A stretch of DNA of 64,000 nt from Clostridia bacterium. GTDB taxonomy: Bacteria > Bacillota > Clostridia > Christensenellales > Borkfalkiaceae. The stretch is from NCBI GenBank assembly GCA_900769545.1, contig CAAGGZ010000079.1:37066-101065 (forward strand), read 5' to 3'. The position numbers were made by a program, and so were the translations under genes. Below the pieces are notes generated by a model. It was not told where the DNA came from. It saw only the letters and a list, made by a program, of their open reading frames with translations, and did not search any database. Below, piece after piece: positions 44,232-52,660 of the stretch (position 1 is its first letter; every line of letters begins with the position of its first letter).

Positions 44232-45764
44232 ATCAAGCTCGCTAAGCTCCGCTCCATACGTCCGATAGGAAATCGCCTCGTATAAATGGTCGGCTGTAAT
44301 GTTCTCGGATAACTCCAAATCCGCTATCGTGCGCGCTACTTTTAATATACGCGAACGCGCGCGTGCGGATAAATGCAACCGCTCGAACGCTTCCTTTAAA
44401 ACGTCCTCGCATTCCTTGCTCAGCTTACAGTAAACACGGGTTTCTTTTTCGCCCATTTCAGCGTTCGTCTTAACCATGCTATCGGCAAAACGCTCTCTTT
44501 GAATTTTTCTTGCAATATCCGCGCGGCTCTTAACAACCGCGCTGCTCTCCTCTTCCACCTCGGAAACGAGCGCGTCATACTCCACGCCGTCCACTTCCAC
44601 TTGAATGTCAATTCTATCCAACAGCGGCCCCGAAATTTTCGCGCGATAACGGCGAATATCGTTAGGCGTGCAAGTGCAACGCCGCTTTTTACTGCCGAAA
44701 TGTCCGCAAGGACAGGGATTCATACTCGCGCAGAGCATAAAAGACGCAGGATACGTCACCGTTCCGCCTGCGCGCGAAATGGTAATCACGCCGTCCTCCA
44801 AAGGCTGGCGGAGCGCCTCCAGCGCAGAACGCTTATATTCAGGCAATTCGTCCAAAAACAACACACCGCCGTGCGCAAGGCTGATTTCGCCAGGGTGCAC
44901 CGATTTATTACCGCCGCCGCACAAAGAAACGGTGGTCGCCGTGTGGTGAGGGCTTCTAAACGGCCTTTCGTTGACGATTCCGTCCTCGCCCAAAGTCCCT
45001 GCCACCGAATGTATTTTGGTGATTTCCAGAGCCTCGTCAAACGACATATCGGGAAGCACCGACGGCAGAGAGCGCGCCAACATAGTTTTACCGCTCCCGG
45101 GAGGGCCGACAAACAATACGTTATGTCCGCCTGCCACCGCCACTTCCAAGGCGCGCTTGGCAATCTCCTGTCCCTTGACAAAGGACAAATCGTATGCGGC
45201 TTTTTCGCTCGATTTCCCTACCTCAAACGAAGCCGTAGGCGTCGCTTGCATAGGCGCGAACCCCGAAAGATGGTCAACCACTTCCCGAAGATTTGCCGCC
45301 GCGTAGACTTCTACGCCGTGGATAAACCCTGCTTCCTTTTGATTGCCCTTTGGTATAATAAACTTTTTAAAACCTTTATCCCTCGCCGAGATAATGGACG
45401 GCAACACGCCCGTTACAGGACGGAGCTCTCCGCTCAAAGCAAGCTCGCCCAAGAAAATGTACCCGTCCACGTTCGCCTCTAACGTACCGTATGCAAGCAG
45501 CAAACTAATCGCCACAGGCAAATCGAAAGCAGAGCCTTCCTTTTTAACATACGCAGGCGCGAGGTTGATGGTGATTTTATGAATGGGGAACTCCAGCGCG
45601 CTGTTTTTCACGGCGCTCCTGACGCGTTCTTTGGACTCTTTCACGGCAGCGTCGGGCAGCCCGACCATCTCGTAAGAGGGCAAGCCTTTGGAAATGTCCG
45701 CTTCCACCGTAACGCACACGCCCTCAAGGCCTGACAATGCGTAGCTTTGTACCTTTGCAATCAT
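44229..45764 (-). CDS. comM: YifB/ComM Mg-chelatase-like AAA+ ATPase
   Basis: The 511-residue protein has an N-terminal ribosomal S5/Lon-like domain (about 1-170). An AAA+ domain follows, with Walker A GPPGSGKTMLARSLP, GEISLAHGGVLFLDELPE and a Mg-chelatase-type C-terminal part. Four cysteines (CASMNPCPCGHFG, CTCTPNDIRRY) form the family's zinc site. ComM is a branch-migration helicase used in transformation and recombination. It heads the comM-dprA-topA series and has AAGGAGG before its ATG. Confidence 0.95.
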   Translation of the reverse strand: MIAKVQSYALSGLEGVCVTVEADISKGLPSYEMVGLPDAAVKESKERVRSAVKNSALEFPIHKITINLAPAYVKKEGSAFDLPVAISLLLAYGTLEANVDGYIFLGELALSGELRPVTGVLPSIISARDKGFKKFIIPKGNQKEAGFIHGVEVYAAANLREVVDHLSGFAPMQATPTASFEVGKSSEKAAYDLSFVKGQEIAKRALEVAVAGGHNVLFVGPPGSGKTMLARSLPSVLPDMSFDEALEITKIHSVAGTLGEDGIVNERPFRSPHHTATTVSLCGGGNKSVHPGEISLAHGGVLFLDELPEYKRSALEALRQPLEDGVITISRAGGTVTYPASFMLCASMNPCPCGHFGSKKRRCTCTPNDIRRYRAKISGPLLDRIDIQVEVDGVEYDALVSEVEEESSAVVKSRADIARKIQRERFADSMVKTNAEMGEKETRVYCKLSKECEDVLKEAFERLHLSARARSRILKVARTIADLELSENITADHLYEAISYRTYGAELSELD

Positions 45765-45939
45765 AAGCGAGTTCCTCCTTTGTGAGCAATCTATTACGAA
45801 GTAATAATCCCCTACATTATATATAGCATATTATATTGTAAACCAAAATTTGAAAAAAGTAAACCGAATTTTATATATTTTTTTACGGAAGTAGGAATTT
45901 TATACGCCAAAGCGTTATTTCACGGCAAAAAAAAGAATC

Positions 45940-45965
45940 GCCGCGGCGAGAAAACTCGCCGCGGC
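45940..45965 (-). terminator. Second terminator after rplS, GCCGCGGCGAG hairpin
   Basis: GCCGCGGCGAG pairs perfectly with CTCGCCGCGGC around four bases. On the minus strand a T-rich tract (45926-45938) follows. The same stem, two pairs longer, recurs at 49085-49112. Confidence 0.8.
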
Positions 45966-45969
45966 AGTT

Positions 45970-46035
45970 TAATAGTTCCACAATTTTGCATTTTGCATTT
46001 TGCATTTGCGTTAGCACTGCATTTCGCATTTTTTG
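45970..46035. repeat. TGCATTTT-type intergenic repeat
   Basis: After GTTCCACAAT come units TTTTGCA, TTTTGCA, TTTTGCA, TTTGCG and TGCATTTCGCA. The region 45765-46108 holds no gene: it contains the comM upstream region, the hairpin at 45940, this repeat, a small TTTTTTGCC/GGCAAAAAA hairpin, and the rplS terminator. Confidence 0.7.
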
Positions 46036-46045
46036 CCTAACGGCA

Positions 46046-46080
46046 AAAAAATAAACCCGCCGTTGACTTTGGGCGAGTTT
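46046..46080 (-). terminator. First intrinsic terminator after rplS
   Basis: On the minus strand AAACTCGCC pairs with GGCGGGTTT (one G-U pair) and is followed by ATTTTTTTG. Confidence 0.75.
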
Positions 46081-46108
46081 ACTCTTTTCGGTTTTCTTAA
46101 ATTCCGAC

Positions 46109-46453
46109 TTAAATTTTTTCCTTAACCTTAGCAGCTTTGCCGGTTAAGCCACGCAGATAATAAAGTTTTGCTCTTCTAACTTTACCCTTCTTAACAACCG
46201 TGATGTGCGCGATTTTCGGGGAGTGAAGAGGATATACTTTTTCTACGCCTACGCCATAAGAAATGTGGCGAACGGTGAAAGTTTCGGAAATGCCGCCGTT
46301 CTTCTTTGCGATTACGACGCCTTCGAAGTTCTGGATTCTTTCCTTATTACCTTCGATGATTCTGTAACCAACTTTTACAGTGTCACCTACGTTGAAGGAA
46401 GGAACTTCGGATTTCATGCTTTCAGCGTTGATAGCTTCGATGATTCCTTTCAT
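46109..46453 (-). CDS. rplS: 50S ribosomal protein L19
   Basis: The 114-residue protein has the L19 features [52 protein letters not shown] and [19 protein letters not shown]. It sits at the 30S-50S interface. It is alone on its transcript here, without the rimM-trmD partners often found upstream. It has its own promoter and a structured leader of about 100 bases. Confidence 0.98.
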   Translation of the reverse strand: MKGIIEAINAESMKSEVPSFNVGDTVKVGYRIIEGNKERIQNFEGVVIAKKNGGISETFTVRHISYGVGVEKVYPLHSPKIAHITVVKKGKVRRAKLYYLRGLTGKAAKVKEKI

Positions 46454-46459
46454 TTTAGA

Positions 46460-46545
46460 CTTTACCTCCGTTATTTACGAAACGTTCATGACCCGCTGCG
46501 TGATTCTTCATCACGCCCAAAAAAAGGCAGCGGAACGCTCGAAGT
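46460..46545 (-). promoter_or_regulatory. Putative L19 leader RNA
   Basis: Between promoter and rplS the minus strand can fold into a long nested stem: GCGTT with AACGT, CCGCT with AGCGG, and GCGTGAT with ATCACGC around GAAGA. Firmicutes often have an L19 leader thought to bind L19 for autoregulation. The family match was judged by eye. Confidence 0.5.
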
Positions 46546-46553
46546 CAGCAAAT

Positions 46554-46582
46554 ATTATATACAATTTTTTATGCTTTGGCAA
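46554..46582 (-). promoter_or_regulatory. Sigma-A promoter of rplS
   Basis: TTGCCA (46577-46582) and TATAAT (46554-46559) lie 17 bases apart on the minus strand. Confidence 0.8.
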
Positions 46583-46647
46583 GCGTTTTTCACCGCTTTT
46601 ATAAAAAATATTTTTTTCTAAACAAAAATTCCGTATTTTTTTACCCT

Positions 46648-47661
46648 TTAAGCCAACACAAATAAATACACGTAATACACGGCAAACAGCGCAAGCATAA
46701 CGATACCGCCCCAACGCTTCACTTTATGCCCCTTCATATAGCCAAAGACCGCAAGCAACGCCGCCGCGCCAAGCGCAAACAATCCGTCAATCCAAAAAGA
46801 CGAAGCAAAATCAAGCGGTAAAATCACCGCAGAGAGTCCTACCGTACGCAAAATATTAAAAATATTACTGCCTACAATGTCGCCTACCGCAATATCCGTT
46901 TCACCCTTTTTCGCTGCAATGACGCAGGTAACAAGCTCTGGAAGGGAAGTACCGATAGCAACGATTGTCAACCCGATGACTTTTTCCGAAATACCAATCT
47001 CCTTCGCAATCGTCGTAGCCCCGGGAATAACGCCATACAGCGCGCCCACAACAACGAGCGCCAAACCAACCAACGTAACCGTCACCAAAAACCACGTATG
47101 CTGACACATTTTTTGATACCATCTATCAAATCCGTTTTTCGGCTCTTCAGCCTCTTCTCCAACAACTCCGTGGTCATTCAACGCAGACATGGTAGGCTGT
47201 TTTTTACTTTCCTTGATGGCATACAGCACCAAAAATACCATATAGGCAAGGGAAAGCAAAAACATAATCCAGCCGTCTAAATGCCCGATTTTGTTATCAA
47301 AGCCGCCCAAAAGAAGAATCATCACGCTCGCGCCCAATAAAACGGGGAAATCAATACGAAGCGTATTCTTTTGCACAACAAGCGGACAAATGATAGAGGC
47401 AATACCCAAAATAAGCAAAATATTGGTAATATTACTACCAATAACGTTACCTACGGCAATGTCCGCGCTCCCTTGCGCAGATGAAATAATAGAAGTCGCC
47501 AATTCAGGCGCACTCGTACCAAAAGAAACGATGGTCAAACCAATAATCAACTGCGGCACGCGCAACTTTTTCGCAATACCTGCCGCGCCGTCTACAAACC
47601 AATCCGCGCCCTTAACCAGCATAACAAAGCCTATTATAAGGGACACTATCGCAATAACCAT
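46648..47661 (-). CDS. Calcium/sodium antiporter, CaCA family
   Basis: The 337-residue membrane protein consists of two inverted halves of about five segments. Each carries an alpha-repeat: VSFGTSAPELATSIIS and IAIGTSLPELVTCVIA. These are the ion-binding motifs of K+-dependent or K+-independent Na+/Ca2+ exchangers. The cytoplasmic loop between the halves includes a short stretch (QPTMSALN) encoded by a sequence matching the dispersed TACATGGG-type repeat. The gene is divergent from a CDF transporter, with a shared intergenic palindrome. Confidence 0.92.
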   Translation of the reverse strand: MVIAIVSLIIGFVMLVKGADWFVDGAAGIAKKLRVPQLIIGLTIVSFGTSAPELATSIISSAQGSADIAVGNVIGSNITNILLILGIASIICPLVVQKNTLRIDFPVLLGASVMILLLGGFDNKIGHLDGWIMFLLSLAYMVFLVLYAIKESKKQPTMSALNDHGVVGEEAEEPKNGFDRWYQKMCQHTWFLVTVTLVGLALVVVGALYGVIPGATTIAKEIGISEKVIGLTIVAIGTSLPELVTCVIAAKKGETDIAVGDIVGSNIFNILRTVGLSAVILPLDFASSFWIDGLFALGAAALLAVFGYMKGHKVKRWGGIVMLALFAVYYVYLFVLA

Positions 47662-47692
47662 GTTTTATCCTCCAAAAATTCATCTAACTATG

Positions 47693-47721
47693 ATTATAGC
47701 ATATGTAATCTTTCTTGTCAA
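47693..47721 (-). promoter_or_regulatory. Sigma-A promoter of the CaCA antiporter
   Basis: TTGACA (47716-47721) and TATAAT (47693-47698) lie 17 bases apart on the minus strand. A GGAGG site lies before the ATG. Confidence 0.85.
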
Positions 47722-47740
47722 TATTTCACATGGAAATATT
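47720..47740. promoter_or_regulatory. Palindrome between the divergent cation transporter promoters
   Basis: A perfect 8-5-8 inverted repeat, AATATTTC and GAAATATT, touches the -35 box of the antiporter promoter and lies 11 bases before that of the CDF gene. It fits a shared operator. Confidence 0.5.
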
Positions 47741-47751
47741 TTCAATTTCAT

Positions 47752-47781
47752 TTGACAAACACCCGTTGTTCCCCTTATAAT
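47752..47781 (+). promoter_or_regulatory. Sigma-A promoter of the CDF transporter
   Basis: TTGACA (47752-47757) and TATAAT (47776-47781) lie 18 bases apart, 19 bases before the ATG. Confidence 0.8.
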
Positions 47782-47800
47782 AGTAGCCAGAGGAACATCT

Positions 47801-48967
47801 ATGACAAACTTTTTAATCAGACTATTTATCGGAAAAAACAAAAACCCAAACGACGTTAAAAACCGCGGTAAATACGCCTCTTTGGCAGGCTTCACGGGGA
47901 TTATCGTCAACGTTTTACTGTTCGCAGGGAAATTGACGCTGGGAATTCTCTCCGCTTCCGTTTCTATGATTGCGGACGCCTTCAACAATATCTCCGACGC
48001 AGGCTCTTCCATAGTCACCCTGATAGGCTTCCGCCTCTCCGAAAAGCACGTGGATAAGGAACACCCCTTAGGGCATGGTAGATTGGAATACGTCACAGGC
48101 TTTATCGTTGATATGCTCATTATTTTGGTGGGCTTTGAGCTCCTTACAGGCTCCATCGATAAAATACTCCACCCCTCGCTCCCGAGCGTCGGTAACGTAA
48201 CGTTGGCGATTTTGGGCGTAGCGATTTTGGTGAAGGTGTGGCTGTTTTTCTTCTACCGTAAAATAGGCAAAGCCATCGATTCCACGGCGATAAAAGCCGC
48301 TGCTTCGGACAGCTTAACCGACTGTATCGCAACGTCATTGGTTTTGATTTCTGCGCTCGTTTCAAGATTTTGGGGTATCGCAATTGACGGCTGGGCAGGC
48401 GTACTCGTCGCCGTGTTTATACTCTTTGCAGGTATCAAGGCGGCAAAAGAAACGATAGACTTGCTCCTCGGCAGTCCCCCTGCCCCCGAGTTTATTCAAG
48501 AAATCTATGAATTTTCAAAGGAATACAACTCCGTTGTAGGAATCCACGACGTTATGGTGCACGACTACGGCCCCGGCAGAAAAATCGTTTCCTTCCACGC
48601 CGAAGTCCCGTCCGACTCCGACATTAACGTAGCGCACGAGGAAGTCGACCAAATGGAGCGCGATATGCACGCCAAATTCGGTTGTATTGTCACCGTTCAC
48701 CTCGACCCGATTGTAGTAAACGACCCGTTGGTGAATGAGCTACGAGCCTTAGCGGAAACGTCGGCAAAGGAAGTGAACGAAGCGTTCACCATTCACGATT
48801 TCCGTATGACGAAAGGCGAGACGAATATCAATTTAATTTTCGATTTGGTATTACCTGCGGACTGTAAACTGTGCGAGGAAGAAGCGGAAAACGCCGTAGC
48901 GCAAAAAATCCGTGAAAAACGCCCTAACTGTTTTTGCGTAATCCGCGCGGAGCACCCGTTTATTTAA
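47801..48967 (+). CDS. Cation diffusion facilitator transporter
   Basis: The 388-residue protein has six membrane segments in its first 220 residues, with the metal-site region SMIADAFNNISDAGSS and the second IKAAASDSLTDC. A cytoplasmic domain (about 225-300) and a further C-terminal extension follow, ending with a cysteine- and glutamate-rich stretch (CKLCEEEAE). CDF proteins export divalent metals such as zinc, iron or manganese against protons. The extension makes it about 90 residues longer than the simplest members. It is divergent from the CaCA antiporter. Confidence 0.93.
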   Translation: MTNFLIRLFIGKNKNPNDVKNRGKYASLAGFTGIIVNVLLFAGKLTLGILSASVSMIADAFNNISDAGSSIVTLIGFRLSEKHVDKEHPLGHGRLEYVTGFIVDMLIILVGFELLTGSIDKILHPSLPSVGNVTLAILGVAILVKVWLFFFYRKIGKAIDSTAIKAAASDSLTDCIATSLVLISALVSRFWGIAIDGWAGVLVAVFILFAGIKAAKETIDLLLGSPPAPEFIQEIYEFSKEYNSVVGIHDVMVHDYGPGRKIVSFHAEVPSDSDINVAHEEVDQMERDMHAKFGCIVTVHLDPIVVNDPLVNELRALAETSAKEVNEAFTIHDFRMTKGETNINLIFDLVLPADCKLCEEEAENAVAQKIREKRPNCFCVIRAEHPFI

Positions 48968-49078
48968 GTGCAGAATGCAAAGGGCAAAATGCGAAATTAA
49001 AGGACAAAGGAAAGTTTACAGCAAACATTTAAGAAATAACAATCATTATGCACTCTGCATTATGCATTTTGCATTTAC
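48968..49078. repeat. TGCATTTT-type repeats in inverted arms
   Basis: A left arm (TGCAGAATGCAAAGGGCAAAATGC) and a right arm (TTATGCACTCTGCATTATGC onwards) are roughly inverted copies around about 45 bases. They follow the CDF stop codon directly. Confidence 0.6.
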
Positions 49079-49084
49079 AAAACC

Positions 49085-49125
49085 GCCGCGGCGAGAAACT
49101 TCTCGCCGCGGCATATTTTTATTGT
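49085..49125 (+). terminator. Terminator with GCCGCGGCGAG hairpin
   Basis: GCCGCGGCGAGAA pairs perfectly with TTCTCGCCGCGGC, followed by ATATTTTTATTG. The stem and the following GTTCCATAATTTT match the unit at 45940-45985. It lies between converging genes. Confidence 0.8.
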
Positions 49126-49140
49126 TCCATAATTTTACAT

Positions 49141-49350
49141 TTACCCTATATACGTAAACCGTTTCATTTTCTTTCCGTCACGCTCGATTTCTTCGTTCCA
49201 CATAGAAACAGGACGCACCCAAATACCGCCCTCGCCGTACAGCGCGCGGTACACCACCAATTCCTCCAGCGTTTCCGAATGTTTCGCCACGCCGAGCACT
49301 TCGTATTCCATCCCCTTAAAATGTCTGTATTTGCCTTTCTTAATTTCCAT
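49141..49350 (-). CDS. DUF1653 protein
   Basis: The 69-residue protein matches the small DUF1653 family throughout: GKYRHFKGMEYEVLGVAKHS, VVYRALYGEGGIWVRPVSMW and GKKMKRFTYI. The family is widespread and of unknown function. It probably forms a small beta barrel. The gene stands alone. Confidence 0.88.
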   Translation of the reverse strand: MEIKKGKYRHFKGMEYEVLGVAKHSETLEELVVYRALYGEGGIWVRPVSMWNEEIERDGKKMKRFTYIG

Positions 49351-49507
49351 ACCTATATTGTATCACACAAAAAAGTAAAAAACAAGCAATTTATGAAAAC
49401 TCCTTCCATTCGTCTCTTTTTCATAAAACCGTTCAAAAATAAATAGCTTTTTTTCTTGAAAAGTATTATAATGATTCACGGTCAAAAAACGATTTAGGAG
49501 TATTTCT

Positions 49508-50662
49508 ATGCGAGCGCACGTAAAACGCCCCATTCAACTGCATATTCACGAAGCACTCTCCCTCATAGCTGCGTTCATTAAAAAGAACGCCGTACTGTGC
49601 GTTGCTATCGTTGCGGCTTTTATCACTTCTTTGATTGTGCCGCCCAACAAAGCGTATTTGGGTTATTTCGATTTCAAAACGCTGACTTGTCTGTTTTGCG
49701 TACTCGCCGTGGTTTGCGCTTTGAAAAATATCCGCTTTTTCTTCGTTTTGGCAAAAAAAATCGTGCAGCTTTTCAAAACTGCAAGAAGCAGTATCCTCGC
49801 CCTTACGTACGTAACGTTCATCGGTTCGATGCTGATCGCCAACGATATGGCGTTGTTGACGTTTTTACCGCTCGGGTATCTCGTGCTCTCCACCACAGGC
49901 AAACAAAAATATATGGCGTTCACCTTTATTCTGCAGAACATCGCCGCCAACCTCGGCGGTATGCTGACGCCTTTCGGGAACCCTCAAAATTTGTACCTCT
50001 ACACCTATTTCAATATCCCGACTATGGAATTTATGGGCATTATGTGGCTCCCGTTCGTATTCTCCGTGGCGCTCATTACCCTCTGCTGTTTGATTTTTGT
50101 CAAGAAAGAACCGTTACAGCTTTCTGACGAAAAGGTGAGTCTCCCCAAATGGCGCACGATTGCTTATGCGGCTCTTTTCACGCTGTCTATCGTCATCGTG
50201 TTCCGTATCATTCCTTTTTGGATTGGACTTATCGTTATCCCCTTAGCGCTTCTGTTTTTAGACAGAAAAGCCTTAAAACAAGTCGATTACGGTTTGCTTT
50301 TCACGTTCGTAGCGTTCTTTATTTTCTCGGGCAATATGTCGAGAATCCCTGCCGTACAGAGCCTGTTTAACGGCTTACTGCAAAAGAATACGTTGCTTGT
50401 CTCTACGCTCTCTTGCCAGTTCATCAGTAACGTACCCTCGGCGATACTGCTTTCGCAGTTCACGGGCAATTACCCCGCGCTTTTATTGGGCGTGAATATC
50501 GGCGGCGTAGGAACGCTTATCTCCTCTTTGGCGAGCCTTATCACCTTCCGTGAATATGTTTCGCACAACCCTAAAAAGGCAGGCAAATACATTGCGCTGT
50601 TCTCGGCGTTCAACTTCGCCTTTTTGATAGTATTGACAACGCTTTGTTGGTTTTTGGTATAA
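49508..50662 (+). CDS. Anion permease, SLC13/ArsB-like (IT superfamily)
   Basis: The 384-residue membrane protein has ten to eleven hydrophobic segments in two similar halves. ANDMALLTFLPLGYLVL and MLTPFGNPQNLYLYTYF lie in the first half, and FISNVPSAILLSQFTGNYPALLLG in the second. These are helix-break motifs typical of citrate, sulfate and arsenite-type transporters. It is somewhat shorter than common SLC13 proteins. The substrate is unknown. It starts with ATG after TTAGGAG and ends in a strong terminator. Confidence 0.85.
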   Translation: MRAHVKRPIQLHIHEALSLIAAFIKKNAVLCVAIVAAFITSLIVPPNKAYLGYFDFKTLTCLFCVLAVVCALKNIRFFFVLAKKIVQLFKTARSSILALTYVTFIGSMLIANDMALLTFLPLGYLVLSTTGKQKYMAFTFILQNIAANLGGMLTPFGNPQNLYLYTYFNIPTMEFMGIMWLPFVFSVALITLCCLIFVKKEPLQLSDEKVSLPKWRTIAYAALFTLSIVIVFRIIPFWIGLIVIPLALLFLDRKALKQVDYGLLFTFVAFFIFSGNMSRIPAVQSLFNGLLQKNTLLVSTLSCQFISNVPSAILLSQFTGNYPALLLGVNIGGVGTLISSLASLITFREYVSHNPKKAGKYIALFSAFNFAFLIVLTTLCWFLV

Positions 50663-50665
50663 AGT

Positions 50666-50694
50666 AACTCCGCTCAAACGAGCGGAGTTTTTTT
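50666..50694 (+). terminator. Intrinsic terminator after the anion permease
   Basis: AACTCCGCTC pairs perfectly with GAGCGGAGTT around four bases, followed by TTTTT. Confidence 0.9.
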
Positions 50695-50699
50695 GCATA

Positions 50700-50728
50700 T
50701 TGACAAATTTTTGGCTCTATGTTAAAAT
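50700..50728 (+). promoter_or_regulatory. Sigma-A promoter of the lipoprotein-serpin pair
   Basis: TTGACA (50700-50705) and TAAAAT (50723-50728) lie 17 bases apart, about 65 bases before the lipoprotein start. Confidence 0.8.
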
Positions 50729-50792
50729 AATAAAAAAAGTAGTGAGTAAAATCGAGTCTTGCTCCGTTATATATGTACAAGGAGGTAAAAAT

Positions 50793-51273
50793 ATGAAAAA
50801 ATTTATCCTTTACATTTTGATTACGTTGACGCTTTTTTGTCTTTCTTCCTGTACGGTTAAATACAGCGCGCCTGTCACTTGTACGGACGTACAAACAGGG
50901 CAAAGTAACGGACGAGGAAGCGAACGTTTTACTCGGAATGTTCTGTATTATCCTACCCGAAACTTTTCACGAACATATTACGGGCGATTGGCAATACAGT
51001 GAAGAACATCATTGGCGTATCACGACTTGCAAGGACGGACTGTGCGACATTGACCCGCTTTTAGAAGAGCATATTGACAGCGATAATAACCACGTATGCG
51101 ACGTGTGCGACTATGCGATTCCTCACGAGCATACCGTTGAAACGCATTACAGCGAGTGGTGCCATTGGTTTACCTATACTTGCGGTTGTCCCTCAAACGA
51201 TATTGCGGAGCTCCACATGGACTATGACGAAGATAACGCTTGCGATATATGCGGTTATATAATGAACGAATAA
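50793..51273 (+). pseudogene. Lipoprotein with Cys/His-rich repeats, interrupted by a frameshift
   Basis: An ATG at 50793 follows AAGGAGG and codes a lipoprotein signal (LCLSSC-type, Cys20). This frame runs into a stop at 51000-51002. A second frame, one base on, is open from 50830 to 51273. It codes GKVTDEEANVLLGMFCIILP and then a cysteine- and histidine-rich part with two HxCDxCxY-like units (NHVCDVCDY, NACDICGY). The two halves make one plausible protein of about 160 residues if one base is skipped near 50880-50930. It may be a broken gene, a sequencing error or a natural shift. The serpin gene follows 13 bases later. Confidence 0.65.
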
Positions 51274-51286
51274 AGGAGGTAAAAAT

Positions 51287-52642
51287 ATGAAGAAAAAACA
51301 GTTCATCTCAACCATGGTAGCCGCATTTTTCATTTTTTCGGCTTCCTCTTGTCAAAAAATTTCCGAAACTATCGGCGATTGGAGGGATACCTCTAAGGAG
51401 CTCTGCTCCCCCGCCACCGCCACGCGTTTGAGCTACCAAGAAAGCAAACAGGAGCCGTATTTGGCTTTCCTGCAAAAAACCAATACATTCGGCGCAAGAT
51501 TCGCCGCAGAAGCCTATTTAGACCATAACGCCACGCAAAAGAAAAACGAAAACTTCGCAGTTTCCCCTATTTCGGTGTTTATGGCGCTCGGCATGGCGGC
51601 AGAATGCGCCAACCATAACACCCGCGCGGAAATTTTGGACGCGCTCGGCGTTTCCTTGGCAGAACTTCAAACCTACTATCCCCTTTTGTATCGCTCCTTG
51701 AACGTAGAACACACCGACCAAGGATATATCAAAGAAGTTACAACGGGACAACTCAATTTAAGCAACTCCATTTGGCTGGATAATGACTTACTCGCAAAGG
51801 ATAGCTGTTTAGATACACTCGGGAACAATTACTACTGTTTTGCAAGGTCAGTGGACTTTGACGGAGCCAACAAAAAAGCCAATCAATCCATCAGCCATTT
51901 CATCAAAAAACAGACAAAAGGGTTGATTGATAAGGACTATGAGCTCAGCGTCGAAACGCTGTTTACGCTCATCAATACCTTGTATTTGAAAGACCTTTGG
52001 AATAGAGACGGCAATCCCTTGCAAAAAACCGACAATCCGATCCCCTTTTCTAATACGGACGGCACGGCAACTGCCGCAAAACTGCTTATGGGCTATTATG
52101 AAACTGGCAGAGCGTACGAATCGGAGTCTTTCACGGGTTTCTACACAACAACGTATAACGGCTATATGCTCAAATTCCTTGTTCCCAACGACGGATATAC
52201 GGTAAACGATATTTTCACGGAAGAAAATTTAGAAACGTTCAACGCGCTTACGGATTTTAATGCGGTTGACAATGAAAAAAGTATTATCTATCATACGCGT
52301 TGTTTATTTCCCGAATACGAAGCTTCGTTTGATAAGGACGTCAAGGAAGTTTTGCAAGAAAACTTTGGAATAAATGACTTATTCCACCCCGACCATTGCG
52401 ATTTTAGCGGATTGACGGACGTTCCCGCCTATTGCGAGAGCGTCACGCACAGCGTTTCCTTGACGGTAGACGAGCGTGGTATCGAGGGGGCGGCAGTAAC
52501 TGTAATGGACGTATGCGGCAACGCAGGCCCTGGCGAATATACGAACGTATATTTAGATTTCTTAGTAGATAGAGCGTTTGGCTTTATCTTAACCGATTAT
52601 AACAACACGCCGATTTTCTCAGGCGTTGTAAAGAAGATTTAA
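51287..52642 (+). CDS. Serpin lipoprotein (serine protease inhibitor)
   Basis: The 451-residue protein begins with a lipoprotein signal (FSASSC, Cys22). A full serpin domain follows, with NFAVSPISVFMALGMAAECA, LINTLYLKDLW, the breach-region VTHSVSLTVDERGIEGAAVT and the C-terminal FLVDRAFGFIL. The hinge before the reactive loop (ERGIEGAAVT) has small residues, as in inhibitory serpins. The loop continues with VMDVCGNAGPGEY, so the cut site may lie near Asn-Ala, though this is uncertain. It would sit on the cell surface and trap host or microbial proteases. Promoter and spacing suggest co-expression with the lipoprotein before it. Confidence 0.93.
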   Translation: MKKKQFISTMVAAFFIFSASSCQKISETIGDWRDTSKELCSPATATRLSYQESKQEPYLAFLQKTNTFGARFAAEAYLDHNATQKKNENFAVSPISVFMALGMAAECANHNTRAEILDALGVSLAELQTYYPLLYRSLNVEHTDQGYIKEVTTGQLNLSNSIWLDNDLLAKDSCLDTLGNNYYCFARSVDFDGANKKANQSISHFIKKQTKGLIDKDYELSVETLFTLINTLYLKDLWNRDGNPLQKTDNPIPFSNTDGTATAAKLLMGYYETGRAYESESFTGFYTTTYNGYMLKFLVPNDGYTVNDIFTEENLETFNALTDFNAVDNEKSIIYHTRCLFPEYEASFDKDVKEVLQENFGINDLFHPDHCDFSGLTDVPAYCESVTHSVSLTVDERGIEGAAVTVMDVCGNAGPGEYTNVYLDFLVDRAFGFILTDYNNTPIFSGVVKKI

Positions 52643-52660
52643 CCTCCCCCTTTTATAGTA

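Noticed and set aside
45970..46035. TGCATTTT arrays considered as a CRISPR array
   Set aside because: Units are only 7-8 bases, without spacers, and no cas genes are present.
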